A DNA stretch of 64,000 nucleotides, from the NCBI RefSeq assembly GCF_015910535.1, contig NZ_JACBJG010000008.1, forward strand, positions 186,001-250,000, given 5' to 3'. A program made the translations under genes and the position numbers. The stretch is from Saccharomonospora sp. NB11 (GTDB lineage: Bacteria; Actinomycetota; Actinomycetes; Mycobacteriales; Pseudonocardiaceae). Below, in pieces: positions 26,393 to 35,199 of the stretch. Under the pieces are notes generated by a model. It was not told the origin of the DNA, searched no databases, and saw only the letters and a list, made by a program, of their open reading frames with translations. Each line of letters begins with the position of its first letter. Position 1 is the stretch's first letter.

Positions 26393-27034
26393 ATGATCGC
26401 GGGAAAGGTGACGCACGTGCCACAGCGACCCGTCGTCGGTGTCCTCGCTCTGCAGGGTGATGTGCGCGAACACGCCCTCCTGGTGGAGCGTGCCGGTGCG
26501 TGGGTCCTGCCGGTGCGTCGAGCCTCCGAGCTCGCCGAGGTCGACGGCCTCGTGCTGCCTGGTGGTGAGTCCACCACGATGTCCCGCCTTCTCGTCTCGT
26601 TCGACCTCCTGGAACCGCTGCGACAGCGGATCCGGGACGGCCTGCCCGTGTTCGGCTCCTGCGCGGGGATGGTGCTGTTGGCCCGCCAGGTGCTCGACGG
26701 CAGGCCGGATCAACAGCAGCTCGACGCGCTCGACGTCGTCGTCCGGCGCAACGCGTTCGGGCGGCAGGTCGACTCGTTCGAGACCGAACTGGAGGTCCAG
26801 GGCGTCGAGGGGAACGTCCACGCGGTGTTCATCCGCGCGCCCTGGGTGGAGAAGGTGGGGGACGGGGTCCAGGTTCTCGCCACCGTGGTCGACGACCCGC
26901 TCTCCGAAGCGGCTACGGATAGGATCGTGGCCGTTCGGCAGGGGCGGGTGTTCGCGACCGCGTTCCATCCCGAGTTGACCGGCGACGAGCGGATTCACCG
27001 TCTGTTCGTGCGCACCGTTTCTGAGGTCGCGTAG
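26393..27034 (+). CDS. pdxT: Pyridoxal 5'-phosphate synthase glutaminase subunit PdxT
   Basis: 213 residues, class I glutamine amidotransferase. [12 protein letters not shown] near the start, [13 protein letters not shown], nucleophile Cys in FGSCAGM near residue 90, and the His-Glu pair in [12 protein letters not shown] near the C-terminus. It feeds ammonia to PdxS. ATG 26393 follows a TAGGCT -10-like hexamer (26378-26383) closely, which suggests a leaderless transcript; GTG 26417 is an alternative start. Confidence 0.93.
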   Translation: MIAGKVTHVPQRPVVGVLALQGDVREHALLVERAGAWVLPVRRASELAEVDGLVLPGGESTTMSRLLVSFDLLEPLRQRIRDGLPVFGSCAGMVLLARQVLDGRPDQQQLDALDVVVRRNAFGRQVDSFETELEVQGVEGNVHAVFIRAPWVEKVGDGVQVLATVVDDPLSEAATDRIVAVRQGRVFATAFHPELTGDERIHRLFVRTVSEVA

Positions 27035-27058
27035 ACGCGATAGGAAGTTGGAGGAGAG

Positions 27059-27808
27059 ATGAGCGGCCACTCCAAGTGGGCCACCACCAAGCACAAGAAG
27101 GCCGCCCTCGACGCCAAGCGTGGCAAGCTGTTCGCGAAACTCATCAAGAACATCGAGGTCGCCGCGCGAACCGGCGGGGGCGATCCCGAAGGCAACCCGA
27201 CCCTCTACGACGCCATTCAGAAGGCGAGGAAGAACTCCGTCCCGCTGGACAACATCGAGCGTGCGCGCAAACGTGGCGCCGGTGAGGAAGCGGGCGGTGC
27301 CGAGTGGCAGACCATCACGTACGAGGGGTACGGGCCTGCCGGGGTCGCGGTGCTCATCGAGTGCCTGACGGACAACAAGAACAGGGCCGCGTCGGAGGTC
27401 CGGACGGCGCTGAGCCGTAACGGCGGCTCGCTCGCCGACCCGGGCTCGGTGGCGTACCTGTTCAACCGCAAGGGCGTCGTCATCATGCCCAAGAACGACA
27501 CGTCGGAGGACGACGTGCTCATGGCCGTGCTCGACGCGGGCGCGGAGGAGGTCAACGACCTCGGCGAGAACTTCGAGATCATCTCCGAGGCGAGCGACCT
27601 GGTGGCCGTGCGCACCGCGCTCCAGGAAGCGGGCTACGACTACGAGTCGGCCGACATGAGCTTCCTCCCGTCGGTCAACGTCCCGCTGGACGCCGAGAAC
27701 GCGCGCAAGGTGTTCCGTCTGATCGACGCTCTCGAGGACTGTGACGACGTGCAGAACGTCTACGCGAACTTCGACGTCAGCGACGAGGTGCTCGCCGAGG
27801 TCGGCTGA
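27059..27808 (+). CDS. YebC/PmpR family DNA-binding regulatory protein
   Basis: 249 residues, full length. [28 protein letters not shown] is diagnostic, followed by [14 protein letters not shown] and the conserved acidic C-terminal domain. YebC proteins act as transcription regulators or, as recently reported, as helpers for translating difficult sequences. ATG with TTGGAGGAGAG upstream. Sits between pdxT and ruvC as in mycobacteria. Confidence 0.93.
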   Translation: MSGHSKWATTKHKKAALDAKRGKLFAKLIKNIEVAARTGGGDPEGNPTLYDAIQKARKNSVPLDNIERARKRGAGEEAGGAEWQTITYEGYGPAGVAVLIECLTDNKNRAASEVRTALSRNGGSLADPGSVAYLFNRKGVVIMPKNDTSEDDVLMAVLDAGAEEVNDLGENFEIISEASDLVAVRTALQEAGYDYESADMSFLPSVNVPLDAENARKVFRLIDALEDCDDVQNVYANFDVSDEVLAEVG

Positions 27809-27819
27809 GCCGTGGCCGG

Positions 27820-27850
27820 CACACTACCGGCGCGTGCCGCCGGTAGTGTG
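27820..27850 (+). terminator. perfect 13-bp stem-loop after yebC
   Basis: CACACTACCGGCG (27820-27832) and its exact complement (27838-27850) with a five-base loop, 12 bases after the yebC stop. No T run. Likely ends the pdxT-yebC transcript, so the DUF4262 gene has its own promoter. Confidence 0.65.
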
Positions 27851-27871
27851 CTCGCGGTCGGATGGGGCACA

Positions 27872-28426
27872 ATGTCGCCCGTGACTGCGGAGACCACCCT
27901 CGACATGGACCCATCCGACGACGGCGGCGAGTTGGATTCCGACCAGGAACTGCGGGAGTGGATCGTCGCGCAGGCCGAGCAACGCGGTAACGCGGTGGTC
28001 GCCGTCGCCCCGGACGAACATGGCAGCGGCTACGCGTTCACGGTGTGCGCGTGGGCCATGCACAACATCCCGGAGGCGGTCGTGGTCGGCCTCCCCGGCG
28101 AGATGGCCACGGTGTTGTTGGACGCCTATGTGGACCGTGCCGCCACCGGCGAGCGATTCGTCTGCGGAAAGCTCTACGACGACTTCTTCGACGGTGTGCC
28201 CGTGACCTTCGAGAAGGTGGCGCAGGCGCACTATCCCGAGTACTTCGGCAGTGCCTTCCTCGTCTATCCCGAAGGCGACTTCCCCGCGGTGCAGATCATC
28301 GTTCCCTCGACCGACGGCAGCTGGCCGTGGAGCCCGGACGCGCCCGAAGGATTCGCGGACTGGCAGCCGGTGCTGACGGCCAGCGGTGCGCCCGAGAACT
28401 GGACGCCCGGCGTCGACGGCCCCTGA
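27872..28426 (+). CDS. DUF4262 domain-containing protein
   Basis: 184 residues. A DUF4262 pattern is seen: [39 protein letters not shown] and [26 protein letters not shown]. Acidic N-terminus. Function unknown. ATG 27872 preferred since an earlier start would lie in the hairpin; GTG 27881 is also possible. Not present at this place in mycobacteria, as far as I recall. Confidence 0.7.
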   Translation: MSPVTAETTLDMDPSDDGGELDSDQELREWIVAQAEQRGNAVVAVAPDEHGSGYAFTVCAWAMHNIPEAVVVGLPGEMATVLLDAYVDRAATGERFVCGKLYDDFFDGVPVTFEKVAQAHYPEYFGSAFLVYPEGDFPAVQIIVPSTDGSWPWSPDAPEGFADWQPVLTASGAPENWTPGVDGP

Positions 28427-28442
28427 CTCCACATCGGACACT

Positions 28443-28481
28443 CGCACTCGCCGCGCGGTCGAACGACGCCCGACGAGTGCG
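28443..28481. repeat. CGCACTCG/CGAGTGCG inverted repeat after the DUF4262 gene
   Basis: Eight-base arms at 28443-28450 and 28474-28481, 23 bases apart, in the DUF4262-ruvC gap. Terminator candidate only. Confidence 0.3.
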
Positions 28482-28521
28482 CGTCGGCGTGTTCCTCTCC
28501 GGCCCGGTCGGTGCGGGACGG

Positions 28522-28547
28522 TAGCCTTCGGTCGAACTGGTGTTCGC
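28522..28547 (+). promoter_or_regulatory. LexA (SOS) box and -10 element of ruvCAB
   Basis: TCGAAC-TGGT-GTTCGC at 28532-28547 matches the actinobacterial LexA box (TCGAAC-N4-GTTCGA) in 11 of 12 half-site bases. A TAGCCT -10-like hexamer is at 28522-28527, so LexA would cover the transcription start. It ends just before the ruvC ribosome site. Confidence 0.7.
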
Positions 28548-28562
28548 GGAAAGGACTGCCTC

Positions 28563-29153
28563 GTGCGCGTGCTGGGTGTGGACCCCGGGCTGACCCGGTG
28601 TGGCCTCGGGGTCGTCGACGGCGCGCTCGGGCGGAGTGTGTCGTGCGTGGCGGTGGGAGTCGTCCGCACTCCCGTCGACGACCCGCTGCCGCACCGGTTG
28701 TTGCAGGTCAGCGAGGCGGTCGAGAAGTGGCTCGACACCCATCGTCCCGACGTGGTCGCCATCGAGCGGGTCTTCAGTCAGCACAACGTGCGTACCGTGA
28801 TGGGCACCGCCCAGGTCAGCGGCGTGGTGGCGGTCTGCGCGGCACGCCGTGACCTGCCGGTGGCGTTCCACACCCCGAGTGAGGTCAAGGCGGCGGTCAC
28901 GGGCTCCGGCCGGGCCGACAAGGCGCAGGTGACCACGATGGTGACTCGGCTGCTGCGGCTGCGGGAGGCGCCACGGCCAGCCGACGCCGCCGACGCCCTC
29001 GCCCTCGCGATCTGTCACTTGTGGAGAGAGCCGATGCGGGCGCGGCTCGCGGAGGCCGAGGCCAGGGCCGCGGAACTCGCCCGCACCCACAAGGCGCGGC
29101 TGGCCGCCGCGGCGGCGAAGCGGCGTGACGACAGGACAGGATTGACACCATGA
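28563..29153 (+). CDS. ruvC: Crossover junction endodeoxyribonuclease RuvC
   Basis: 196 residues. Resolves Holliday junctions with RuvAB. Catalytic acidic residues lie in VLGVDPGLT (Asp7), AIERVF and [13 protein letters not shown] 28563 with GGAAAGGA upstream. First gene of ruvCAB; its stop overlaps ruvA (ATGA). A LexA-type box stands in front of it. Confidence 0.95.
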   Translation: MRVLGVDPGLTRCGLGVVDGALGRSVSCVAVGVVRTPVDDPLPHRLLQVSEAVEKWLDTHRPDVVAIERVFSQHNVRTVMGTAQVSGVVAVCAARRDLPVAFHTPSEVKAAVTGSGRADKAQVTTMVTRLLRLREAPRPADAADALALAICHLWREPMRARLAEAEARAAELARTHKARLAAAAAKRRDDRTGLTP

Positions 29154-29749
29154 TTTCGTCGGTACGCGGTGAGGTGCTGTCGGTGGCACTCGATCACGTG
29201 GTGATCGAGGTGGGCGGCGTCGGACTCGCCGTGCAGGCCACTCCCGGCACCCTCGCGACATTGCGCAGGGGGACGGAGGCCCGTCTCTTCACCACGCTCG
29301 TGGTCCGGGAGGACGCGCTGACTCTTTACGGGTTCGCCGACGTGGAGTCCCGAGAGCTGTTCGAGCTGTTGCAGACGGTGTCCGGCATCGGACCTCGACT
29401 GGCGTTGGCGGCCCTGGCCGTGTTGGAGCCCGAGAAGCTGCGGCACGCGTTGGCGGACGGCAACATCACCATGCTCACCCAGGTGCCCGGCATCGGGCGC
29501 AAGGGTGCCGAACGGCTGATCATCGAACTGCGGGACAAGGTGACCGCGGTCGCCGCCACCGACGGTGAGGCAGGTGAGGTCCGAGCGGCGAGCAGTACCG
29601 TGCGGGCGGACGTGGTCGACGCGCTGGTGGGGCTCGGGTTCCCGTCGAAGCAGGCCGAGAAGGCCGTCGACAAGGTGGCGGCCGACGTCCCCGACGACAC
29701 GTCGCGGCTGCTGCGGGCGGCGCTGTCCGTCCTCGGCCGGAACAAGTGA
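29150..29749 (+). CDS. ruvA: Holliday junction branch migration protein RuvA
   Basis: 199 residues: OB fold ([25 protein letters not shown]), two helix-hairpin-helix units ([16 protein letters not shown] and [16 protein letters not shown]) and the C-terminal domain [18 protein letters not shown] that contacts RuvB. Tetramer that holds the junction. Coupled to ruvC and ruvB. Confidence 0.96.
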   Translation: MISSVRGEVLSVALDHVVIEVGGVGLAVQATPGTLATLRRGTEARLFTTLVVREDALTLYGFADVESRELFELLQTVSGIGPRLALAALAVLEPEKLRHALADGNITMLTQVPGIGRKGAERLIIELRDKVTAVAATDGEAGEVRAASSTVRADVVDALVGLGFPSKQAEKAVDKVAADVPDDTSRLLRAALSVLGRNK

Positions 29750-29759
29750 GGCGGTGGGT

Positions 29760-30836
29760 GTGCACGACGAGGAGATCGAGCACGGGTACCCGGGGCTGGA
29801 CGAGACGCCGCTCTCGGCGGTGATGCAGACGGGCGAACGCGAGGTCGACACGGCTCTGCGGCCTCGACGGCTCGCGGAGTTCGTCGGCCAGCCGAGGGTG
29901 CGTGAGCAGTTGGAACTGGTTCTGGAGAGCGCGCGTAAACGCCGGGTCGCCCCGGACCACGTCCTGCTGTCCGGTCCTCCCGGTCTCGGCAAGACGAGCC
30001 TCGCCATGATCATCGCGGCGGAGCTCAACGCCGCCATTCGCATCACCTCGGGACCTGCGTTGGAACGCGCGGGCGACCTCGCCGCGATGTTGTCGAACCT
30101 CGCCGAGGGCGATGTGCTCTTCATCGACGAGATCCACCGCATGGCCCGCCCCGCGGAGGAGATGCTGTACCTCGCAATGGAGGACTTCCGCGTCGACGTC
30201 GTGGTGGGCAAGGGGCCCGGAGCCACGAGCATCCCGCTGGAGATTCCCCCGTTCACGCTGGTGGGCGCGACGACGCGGTCGGGGGCGCTCACCGGTCCGT
30301 TGCGGGACCGGTTCGGCTTCACCGGCCAGATGGAGTTCTACAGCCCCGCGGAGCTGGAGCAGGTCCTGAAGCGGTCGGCCTCGATCCTCGGCATCGAGGT
30401 GGACGCCGAGGGGCGGGCGGAGATCGCCCGTCGCTCCCGCGGGACCCCGCGCATCGCCAACCGGCTCCTGCGCCGAGTGCGCGACTACGCTGAGGTGCGT
30501 GCCGACGGCGTGGCCACGCTTCCCGTGGTGAGGGCCGCGCTGAAGGTGTACGACGTGGACGAACTCGGCCTCGACCGGCTGGACCGGGAGGTGCTGGGCG
30601 CGCTCGTGCGGTCGTTCAACGGCGGCCCGGTCGGGGTGTCCACTCTCGCCGTGGCGGTGGGGGAGGAACCGACCACCGTCGAAGAGGTGTGTGAGCCGTA
30701 TCTCGTTCGTGCGGGTATGCTCGCGCGAACGCCGCGAGGGCGGGTCGCGACCGCGCAGGCGTGGGAGCACCTCGGACTGCGTCCTCCCGAGCACGTGGGA
30801 GGGCTTGACGCCACGTCGTCGCCCCTGTTCGACTGA
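29760..30836 (+). CDS. ruvB: Holliday junction branch migration ATPase RuvB
   Basis: 358 residues. Walker [10 protein letters not shown] near residue 73, Walker B FIDEIHRM, sensor [19 protein letters not shown], and the winged-helix C-terminus ([27 protein letters not shown]). Drives branch migration. GTG 29760 with GAGGCGG upstream; GTG 29754 is possible. Confidence 0.96.
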   Translation: MHDEEIEHGYPGLDETPLSAVMQTGEREVDTALRPRRLAEFVGQPRVREQLELVLESARKRRVAPDHVLLSGPPGLGKTSLAMIIAAELNAAIRITSGPALERAGDLAAMLSNLAEGDVLFIDEIHRMARPAEEMLYLAMEDFRVDVVVGKGPGATSIPLEIPPFTLVGATTRSGALTGPLRDRFGFTGQMEFYSPAELEQVLKRSASILGIEVDAEGRAEIARRSRGTPRIANRLLRRVRDYAEVRADGVATLPVVRAALKVYDVDELGLDRLDREVLGALVRSFNGGPVGVSTLAVAVGEEPTTVEEVCEPYLVRAGMLARTPRGRVATAQAWEHLGLRPPEHVGGLDATSSPLFD

Positions 30837-30964
30837 GGGGACGCCGAGGTGTGCGCCACCGGTGCTCGAAATCTCGTCGGCACCTGGCACACTCGAAAAC
30901 AGCACATCTGGACACAACTCGGACGTCACGCTCCACCACAGGCGGCGTCTGCGAATGGAGAACC

Positions 30965-31348
30965 ATGGACGGCCTTATCCTGCCGCTGCTGTTGATGCTC
31001 GTCGTCGCGCTCCCGCTCGTCATGAGCACGCGCAAGCAGAAGAAGCTCATGGCCGAGCAGCAGGAGATGCAGAACAGCCTGACCGCGGGTGACCGCGTGA
31101 TGACCACGTCCGGTCTGTACGCGACGGTCGCCGACGCGAGCGACGACACCACCATCGACCTGGAGATCGCCGAGGGCGTCGTGACGACCTGGCTGCGTCA
31201 GGCGGTGCGGGAGCGCATCGTCGCCGACGTCGACCTCGACGAGGACACCGTGGACACCGACGCCACCGCCGCGGCGAAGGACGAGTCGAGCGAGAAGGCG
31301 AACGAGGGGCCGCAGGTCGCCGCCCCGATCGAGCAGAGTCAGAAGTAA
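30965..31348 (+). CDS. yajC: Preprotein translocase subunit YajC
   Basis: 127 residues. One N-terminal membrane helix (residues 3-20), then MSTRKQKKLMAEQQEMQNSLTAGDRVMTTSGLYATV, the YajC core, and an acidic Ala/Glu-rich tail. Accessory part of the SecDF-YajC complex. ATG 30965. secD and secF follow after a 190-bp leader. Confidence 0.92.
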   Translation: MDGLILPLLLMLVVALPLVMSTRKQKKLMAEQQEMQNSLTAGDRVMTTSGLYATVADASDDTTIDLEIAEGVVTTWLRQAVRERIVADVDLDEDTVDTDATAAAKDESSEKANEGPQVAAPIEQSQK

Positions 31349-31412
31349 CGACGACGGTCGTCACCGACCGCCGACGTCCGGCGTCGTCGACTCGTCGAGA
31401 CGTCCGACTCGG

Positions 31413-31460
31413 GTAGGCTGTCGCGCTCGCCCAGCGCCGAGTAAGGTCTCGGTGCTGGGC
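31413..31460 (+). promoter_or_regulatory. secD promoter and 5' leader hairpin
   Basis: TAGGCT (31413-31418) may be a -10 element. About ten bases later begins a 13-pair stem (31429-31441 with 31448-31460, one G-U) and loop TAAGGT. The secD GTG is 78 bases further on. The hairpin would form the 5' end of the secDF mRNA; it could instead end yajC transcription. Confidence 0.5.
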
Positions 31461-31538
31461 GCGTTCGCTACCTCGCGGTGAGTGACACGCCTGCTGACTC
31501 GTCAAGCCGTCGTATCAGTTCGAGGAGAGCGACCGACC

Positions 31539-33356
31539 GTGGCACCTCCGGCCGGGCAGATTCGCCCGGGACGCTACTTCGCGTTTTTCGTCGTGATCGT
31601 CGCCGCGCTGTACTCGCTGGTGTTCTTCACCGGCGACGGCAGCCCGACGCCCAAGCTCGGTATCGATCTGAAAGGCGGGACCCGGGTCACTCTGACGGCG
31701 CGGACGCCGGACGGTTCCGAGCCCACGCGCGAACAGCTTCAACAGGCCCGTCAGATCATCGAGAACCGTGTCAACGGCATCGGCGTCAGCGGCGCCGAGG
31801 TGCTGCTCGACGGCAACAACGTCGTCATCACGGTTCCGGGCAACGAGGGCGAGCAGGCCAAGACGCTCGGCCAGACGGCGCAGCTCGGATTCCGGCAGGT
31901 CGTCCTGGCCGTCCCGGCGGGTCAGCCCGGCGGGCAGCAGCCCGACGCCGGTGCGGACGCCGGGGACGGCGAAGGTCAGTCCGGTGAGGACCAGGGCGGC
32001 GAGAATTCCGGCCAGGGCACCGACGACGAGCAGTCCGGCGACGCGAAGAACGACGGCGACGCCACGTCGGAGGACGACGCCGACGACACCCAGGGCGGTG
32101 GCAGCAGCCCGGCCGGTGTCGCGCCCGCGCAGTCCGACGGTGACTCCTCCGACAGTGACTCTTCCGGCAGTGACTCCTCGGACGACACGCTGCAGGAGGA
32201 AGCCGCCAGGCAGATTCAGGAGGCGAAGGAGTGGCGCCAGAACCCGGCGCTGCTGCCCGCCGACCCGGCCGACCAGGCCGCCTCGCAGGAGGCTCAGCAG
32301 CTCCAGCAGGAGGCGCTCGTCCGGCTGACCTGCGACCCGGACGAACTCGATCCGTTGGCGGGCAACGACGACCCGAAGCTGCCGCTGGTCGCGTGCAACC
32401 AGGACGGCACCGAGAAGTACGTGCTCTCGCCGGTGTTCATGAAGGGCACGGCGATCTCCAACGCCTCGTCCGTCTACAACGCACAGGAGGGCGGCTGGGT
32501 CGTCAACCTGTCGTTCAACGCCGAGGGCGCGGACACCTGGGCCGACTTCACCGCGCAGAACATCGGCCAGCGCGCCGCCTTCGTGCTCGACACCGAGGTG
32601 GTGTCCGCGCCGACCATCAACCAGGCCATCGCGGGCGGTGACACGCAGATCACCGGCCAGTTCACACAGAGCGAGGCCAAGAACCTCGCCGACGTGTTGA
32701 AGTACGGGTCGCTGCCGCTGTCGTTCGAGTCCTCCGACGCGACGACCGTGTCGGCGACACTCGGCCTCGCCACGCTGAAGGCGGGCCTCATCGCGGGTGC
32801 CGTGGGCCTCGCGCTCGTGTTCGTGTACTGCCTGTTCTACTACCGCATCCTCGGTGTGCTCACGATCCTGTCGCTGGCGCTGTCGGCGCTGATCGTCTAC
32901 GCCGTCCTCGTCCTGCTCGGACGGTGGATCGGGTACACGCTCGACATCGCGGGCGTGGTCGGCTTCATCGTCGGTATCGGTGTCACCGCCGACTCGTTCG
33001 TGGTCTACTTCGAACGGTTGAAGGACGAGATGCGAGAAGGCCGGACCTTCCGCTCGGCCGTGCCTCGCGGTTGGCAGAAGGCACGCCGCACGATTCTCGC
33101 CTCGGACGCCATCATGTTCCTCGCCGCCGGCGTGCTGTACGTGCTCGCGGTGGGTGAGGTGAAGGGCTTCGCCTTCACCCTGGGTATGTCGACGGTGCTC
33201 GACCTCATCGTCGTGTTCCTGGTGACGCACCCGCTGGTGGCGCTCGTGTCCCGCTCGAAGAAACTGTCGAGTCCCAAGCTCTCCGGCCTCGGTGCGGTGC
33301 AGCGCATCGGCGCCGACCGTCGAGCCGCGGTCCGCACTGCTGTGAAGGAGGCGTGA
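31539..33356 (+). CDS. secD: Protein translocase subunit SecD
   Basis: 605 residues. Membrane helix near residue 15, LGIDLKGGTRVTL of the P1 domain, then an acidic Ser/Asp/Gly-rich insert at about residues 130-233, the rest of P1 (FVLDTEVVSAPTINQAI) and five C-terminal helices with the RND-type motif IAGVVGFIVGIGVTADSFVVYFERLKDE. Uses the proton gradient to pull exported proteins. GTG 31539, with GAGGAG at 31522-31527. secF follows two bases later. Confidence 0.94.
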   Translation: MAPPAGQIRPGRYFAFFVVIVAALYSLVFFTGDGSPTPKLGIDLKGGTRVTLTARTPDGSEPTREQLQQARQIIENRVNGIGVSGAEVLLDGNNVVITVPGNEGEQAKTLGQTAQLGFRQVVLAVPAGQPGGQQPDAGADAGDGEGQSGEDQGGENSGQGTDDEQSGDAKNDGDATSEDDADDTQGGGSSPAGVAPAQSDGDSSDSDSSGSDSSDDTLQEEAARQIQEAKEWRQNPALLPADPADQAASQEAQQLQQEALVRLTCDPDELDPLAGNDDPKLPLVACNQDGTEKYVLSPVFMKGTAISNASSVYNAQEGGWVVNLSFNAEGADTWADFTAQNIGQRAAFVLDTEVVSAPTINQAIAGGDTQITGQFTQSEAKNLADVLKYGSLPLSFESSDATTVSATLGLATLKAGLIAGAVGLALVFVYCLFYYRILGVLTILSLALSALIVYAVLVLLGRWIGYTLDIAGVVGFIVGIGVTADSFVVYFERLKDEMREGRTFRSAVPRGWQKARRTILASDAIMFLAAGVLYVLAVGEVKGFAFTLGMSTVLDLIVVFLVTHPLVALVSRSKKLSSPKLSGLGAVQRIGADRRAAVRTAVKEA

Positions 33357-33357
33357 C

Positions 33358-34566
33358 GTGGCGAAGTCCGACCTCACCACCGACGCACCCGTGAAGAAGG
33401 AATCGGTCTTCCAGCGCCTCTACACCGGTACCGGCGCGTTCGACATCGTCGGCCACCGCAAGCAGTGGTTCGTCGTGTTCGCCGCCTTGATCGTCGCCTG
33501 CTTCGTGGCGATCGGGGTCCGCGGCTTCAACCTCGGCATCGAGTTCGAGGGCGGGACGCAGATCCAGTTGCCCGCGGTGGGTGCCCAGGGACAGATCACC
33601 ACCGAGGACGCGCGTGAGGCCTTCGCCGACGCCATGGGCAGCAACCCGGCTGAGGTGCAGCAGGTCGGCAACGGTGACTCCGCGACCATCCAGATCCGGT
33701 CGGAGACGCTGAACTCGGACGAGGTCCAGCAGGTCAAGCGGTCCTTGTTCGACACGCTGCAACCGCTCGACGACGGGGGCCAGCCCAGCGAGCAGGTGAT
33801 CAGCGACAGCCGGGTGAGCGCCACCTGGGGCGGTGAGATCTCCAAGCAGGCGCTGATCGCCCTGGGGGTCTTCCTGGTCCTCGTCGCCGTCTTCCTGATT
33901 CTCTACTTCGAGACCTGGATGGCGGTGTCCGCGCTGGTCGCGCTGCTGCACGACATCGTGGTCACCGCTGGTGTCTACGCGCTGGTGGGCTTCGAGGTGA
34001 CTCCGGCGACGGCCATCGGTCTGCTGACCATTCTGGGCTACTCGCTGTACGACACCGTGGTCGTGTTCGACAAGGTCAAGGAGAACACGCGCGGCATCCT
34101 GAACCTCACGCGGCGCACCTACGCCGAGGCGGCCAACCTGGCGCTGAACCAGGTGTTGATGCGCTCGATCAACACGTCGATCATCGCGCTGCTGCCGGTG
34201 CTCGGCCTGCTCGTCATCGGCAACATCCTCCTCGGCTCCGGCACGCTGCAGGACCTGGCGCTCGTGCTGCTCACCGGTATGCTCGCCGGCACGTTCTCCT
34301 CGGTCTGCCTGGCCACGCCGATGCTCGTCGCATTCAAGATGCGCGAGCCGCAGTACCGCAAGCAGGAGGAGAAGGTCCTGGCCCGCCGTGCGGCCCAGGC
34401 CCGCAAGGTCGGCGCCACTGGTCAGGACGACGACTTCAATCCCGGTGACGACGAGCAACTCGAAGCCGAGCTGCGCAAGGAGAAGGCGTACGCCGCCGCC
34501 GCGAGCGTTCCGGCCCGCCACCCCAAGGCCCGGTCCACCCGCCCGACGGGGAAGCGCAAGCGGTGA
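33358..34566 (+). CDS. secF: Protein translocase subunit SecF
   Basis: 402 residues, six membrane helices. GIEFEGGTQIQLP after the first helix, and ATAIGLLTILGYSLYDTVVVFDKVKENTR in the RND core. Long basic cytoplasmic tail. Works with SecD. GTG start one base after secD; its stop overlaps apt (GTGA). Confidence 0.95.
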   Translation: MAKSDLTTDAPVKKESVFQRLYTGTGAFDIVGHRKQWFVVFAALIVACFVAIGVRGFNLGIEFEGGTQIQLPAVGAQGQITTEDAREAFADAMGSNPAEVQQVGNGDSATIQIRSETLNSDEVQQVKRSLFDTLQPLDDGGQPSEQVISDSRVSATWGGEISKQALIALGVFLVLVAVFLILYFETWMAVSALVALLHDIVVTAGVYALVGFEVTPATAIGLLTILGYSLYDTVVVFDKVKENTRGILNLTRRTYAEAANLALNQVLMRSINTSIIALLPVLGLLVIGNILLGSGTLQDLALVLLTGMLAGTFSSVCLATPMLVAFKMREPQYRKQEEKVLARRAAQARKVGATGQDDDFNPGDDEQLEAELRKEKAYAAAASVPARHPKARSTRPTGKRKR

Positions 34567-35087
34567 GCGACGAACTCGGCAAGGCACTGGACCTCATCAC
34601 CGAGATCCCGGACTTCCCTGAGCCCGGGGTGCTGTTCCGCGACCTCACCCCGCTGTTCGGCGACCCCGACGCATTCCGGCACGTGATCGACGCGCTGGGG
34701 GAGGCGGTCGGCGAGAACGTCGATCGCCTCGCCGCGGTGGAGGCTCGTGGGTTCGTGCTCGCCGCCGCCCTCGGCTACGCCCGAGGGTTGGGGGTCGCCC
34801 TGGTGCGCAAGCCGGGCAAACTGCCCAACGTCGCGGGCCGCGTCGACTACGCGCTCGAGTACGGCACCGCGACGTTGGAGCTTCCCCTGGGCTCGGTGCA
34901 CGCGGGCGAACGGGTCGCGATCGTGGACGACGTGCTGGCCACGGGCGGTACCGTGGCGGCGACCGCCGAGCTGGTCACGAGCGCCGGGGCCGAGGTCACC
35001 GGTGTCACCGTCGTGCTCGAACTGGCCGACCTCGGCGGACGGGCTCGACTCGGCTCGGTGCCGGTGCACGCTCTGCGTACCGTCTGA
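34563..35087 (+). CDS. apt: Adenine phosphoribosyltransferase
   Basis: 174 residues. Converts adenine and PRPP to AMP. PRPP-binding motif VAIVDDVLATGGT near residue 120, FPEPGVLFRDLTPLFGD near the N-terminus, and VEARGFVLAAALGYARG. Coupled to secF; relA follows after 112 bp with a TACGCT -10-like hexamer in the gap. Confidence 0.94.
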   Translation: MSDELGKALDLITEIPDFPEPGVLFRDLTPLFGDPDAFRHVIDALGEAVGENVDRLAAVEARGFVLAAALGYARGLGVALVRKPGKLPNVAGRVDYALEYGTATLELPLGSVHAGERVAIVDDVLATGGTVAATAELVTSAGAEVTGVTVVLELADLGGRARLGSVPVHALRTV

Positions 35088-35199
35088 GGGCGCCGACGTT
35101 CGTCGGGTCCTGCGGAGTCGTCGGTGCCCGTGGGCATGGGAACGGCCCCTCGCGCGTTACGCTTGACGTCATCAGTCGCGTGACGAGCTGGAGGTTCGG

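Noticed and set aside
31515-33380. 621-codon frame on minus opposite secD
   Set aside because: Shadow of secD with no recognisable domain.
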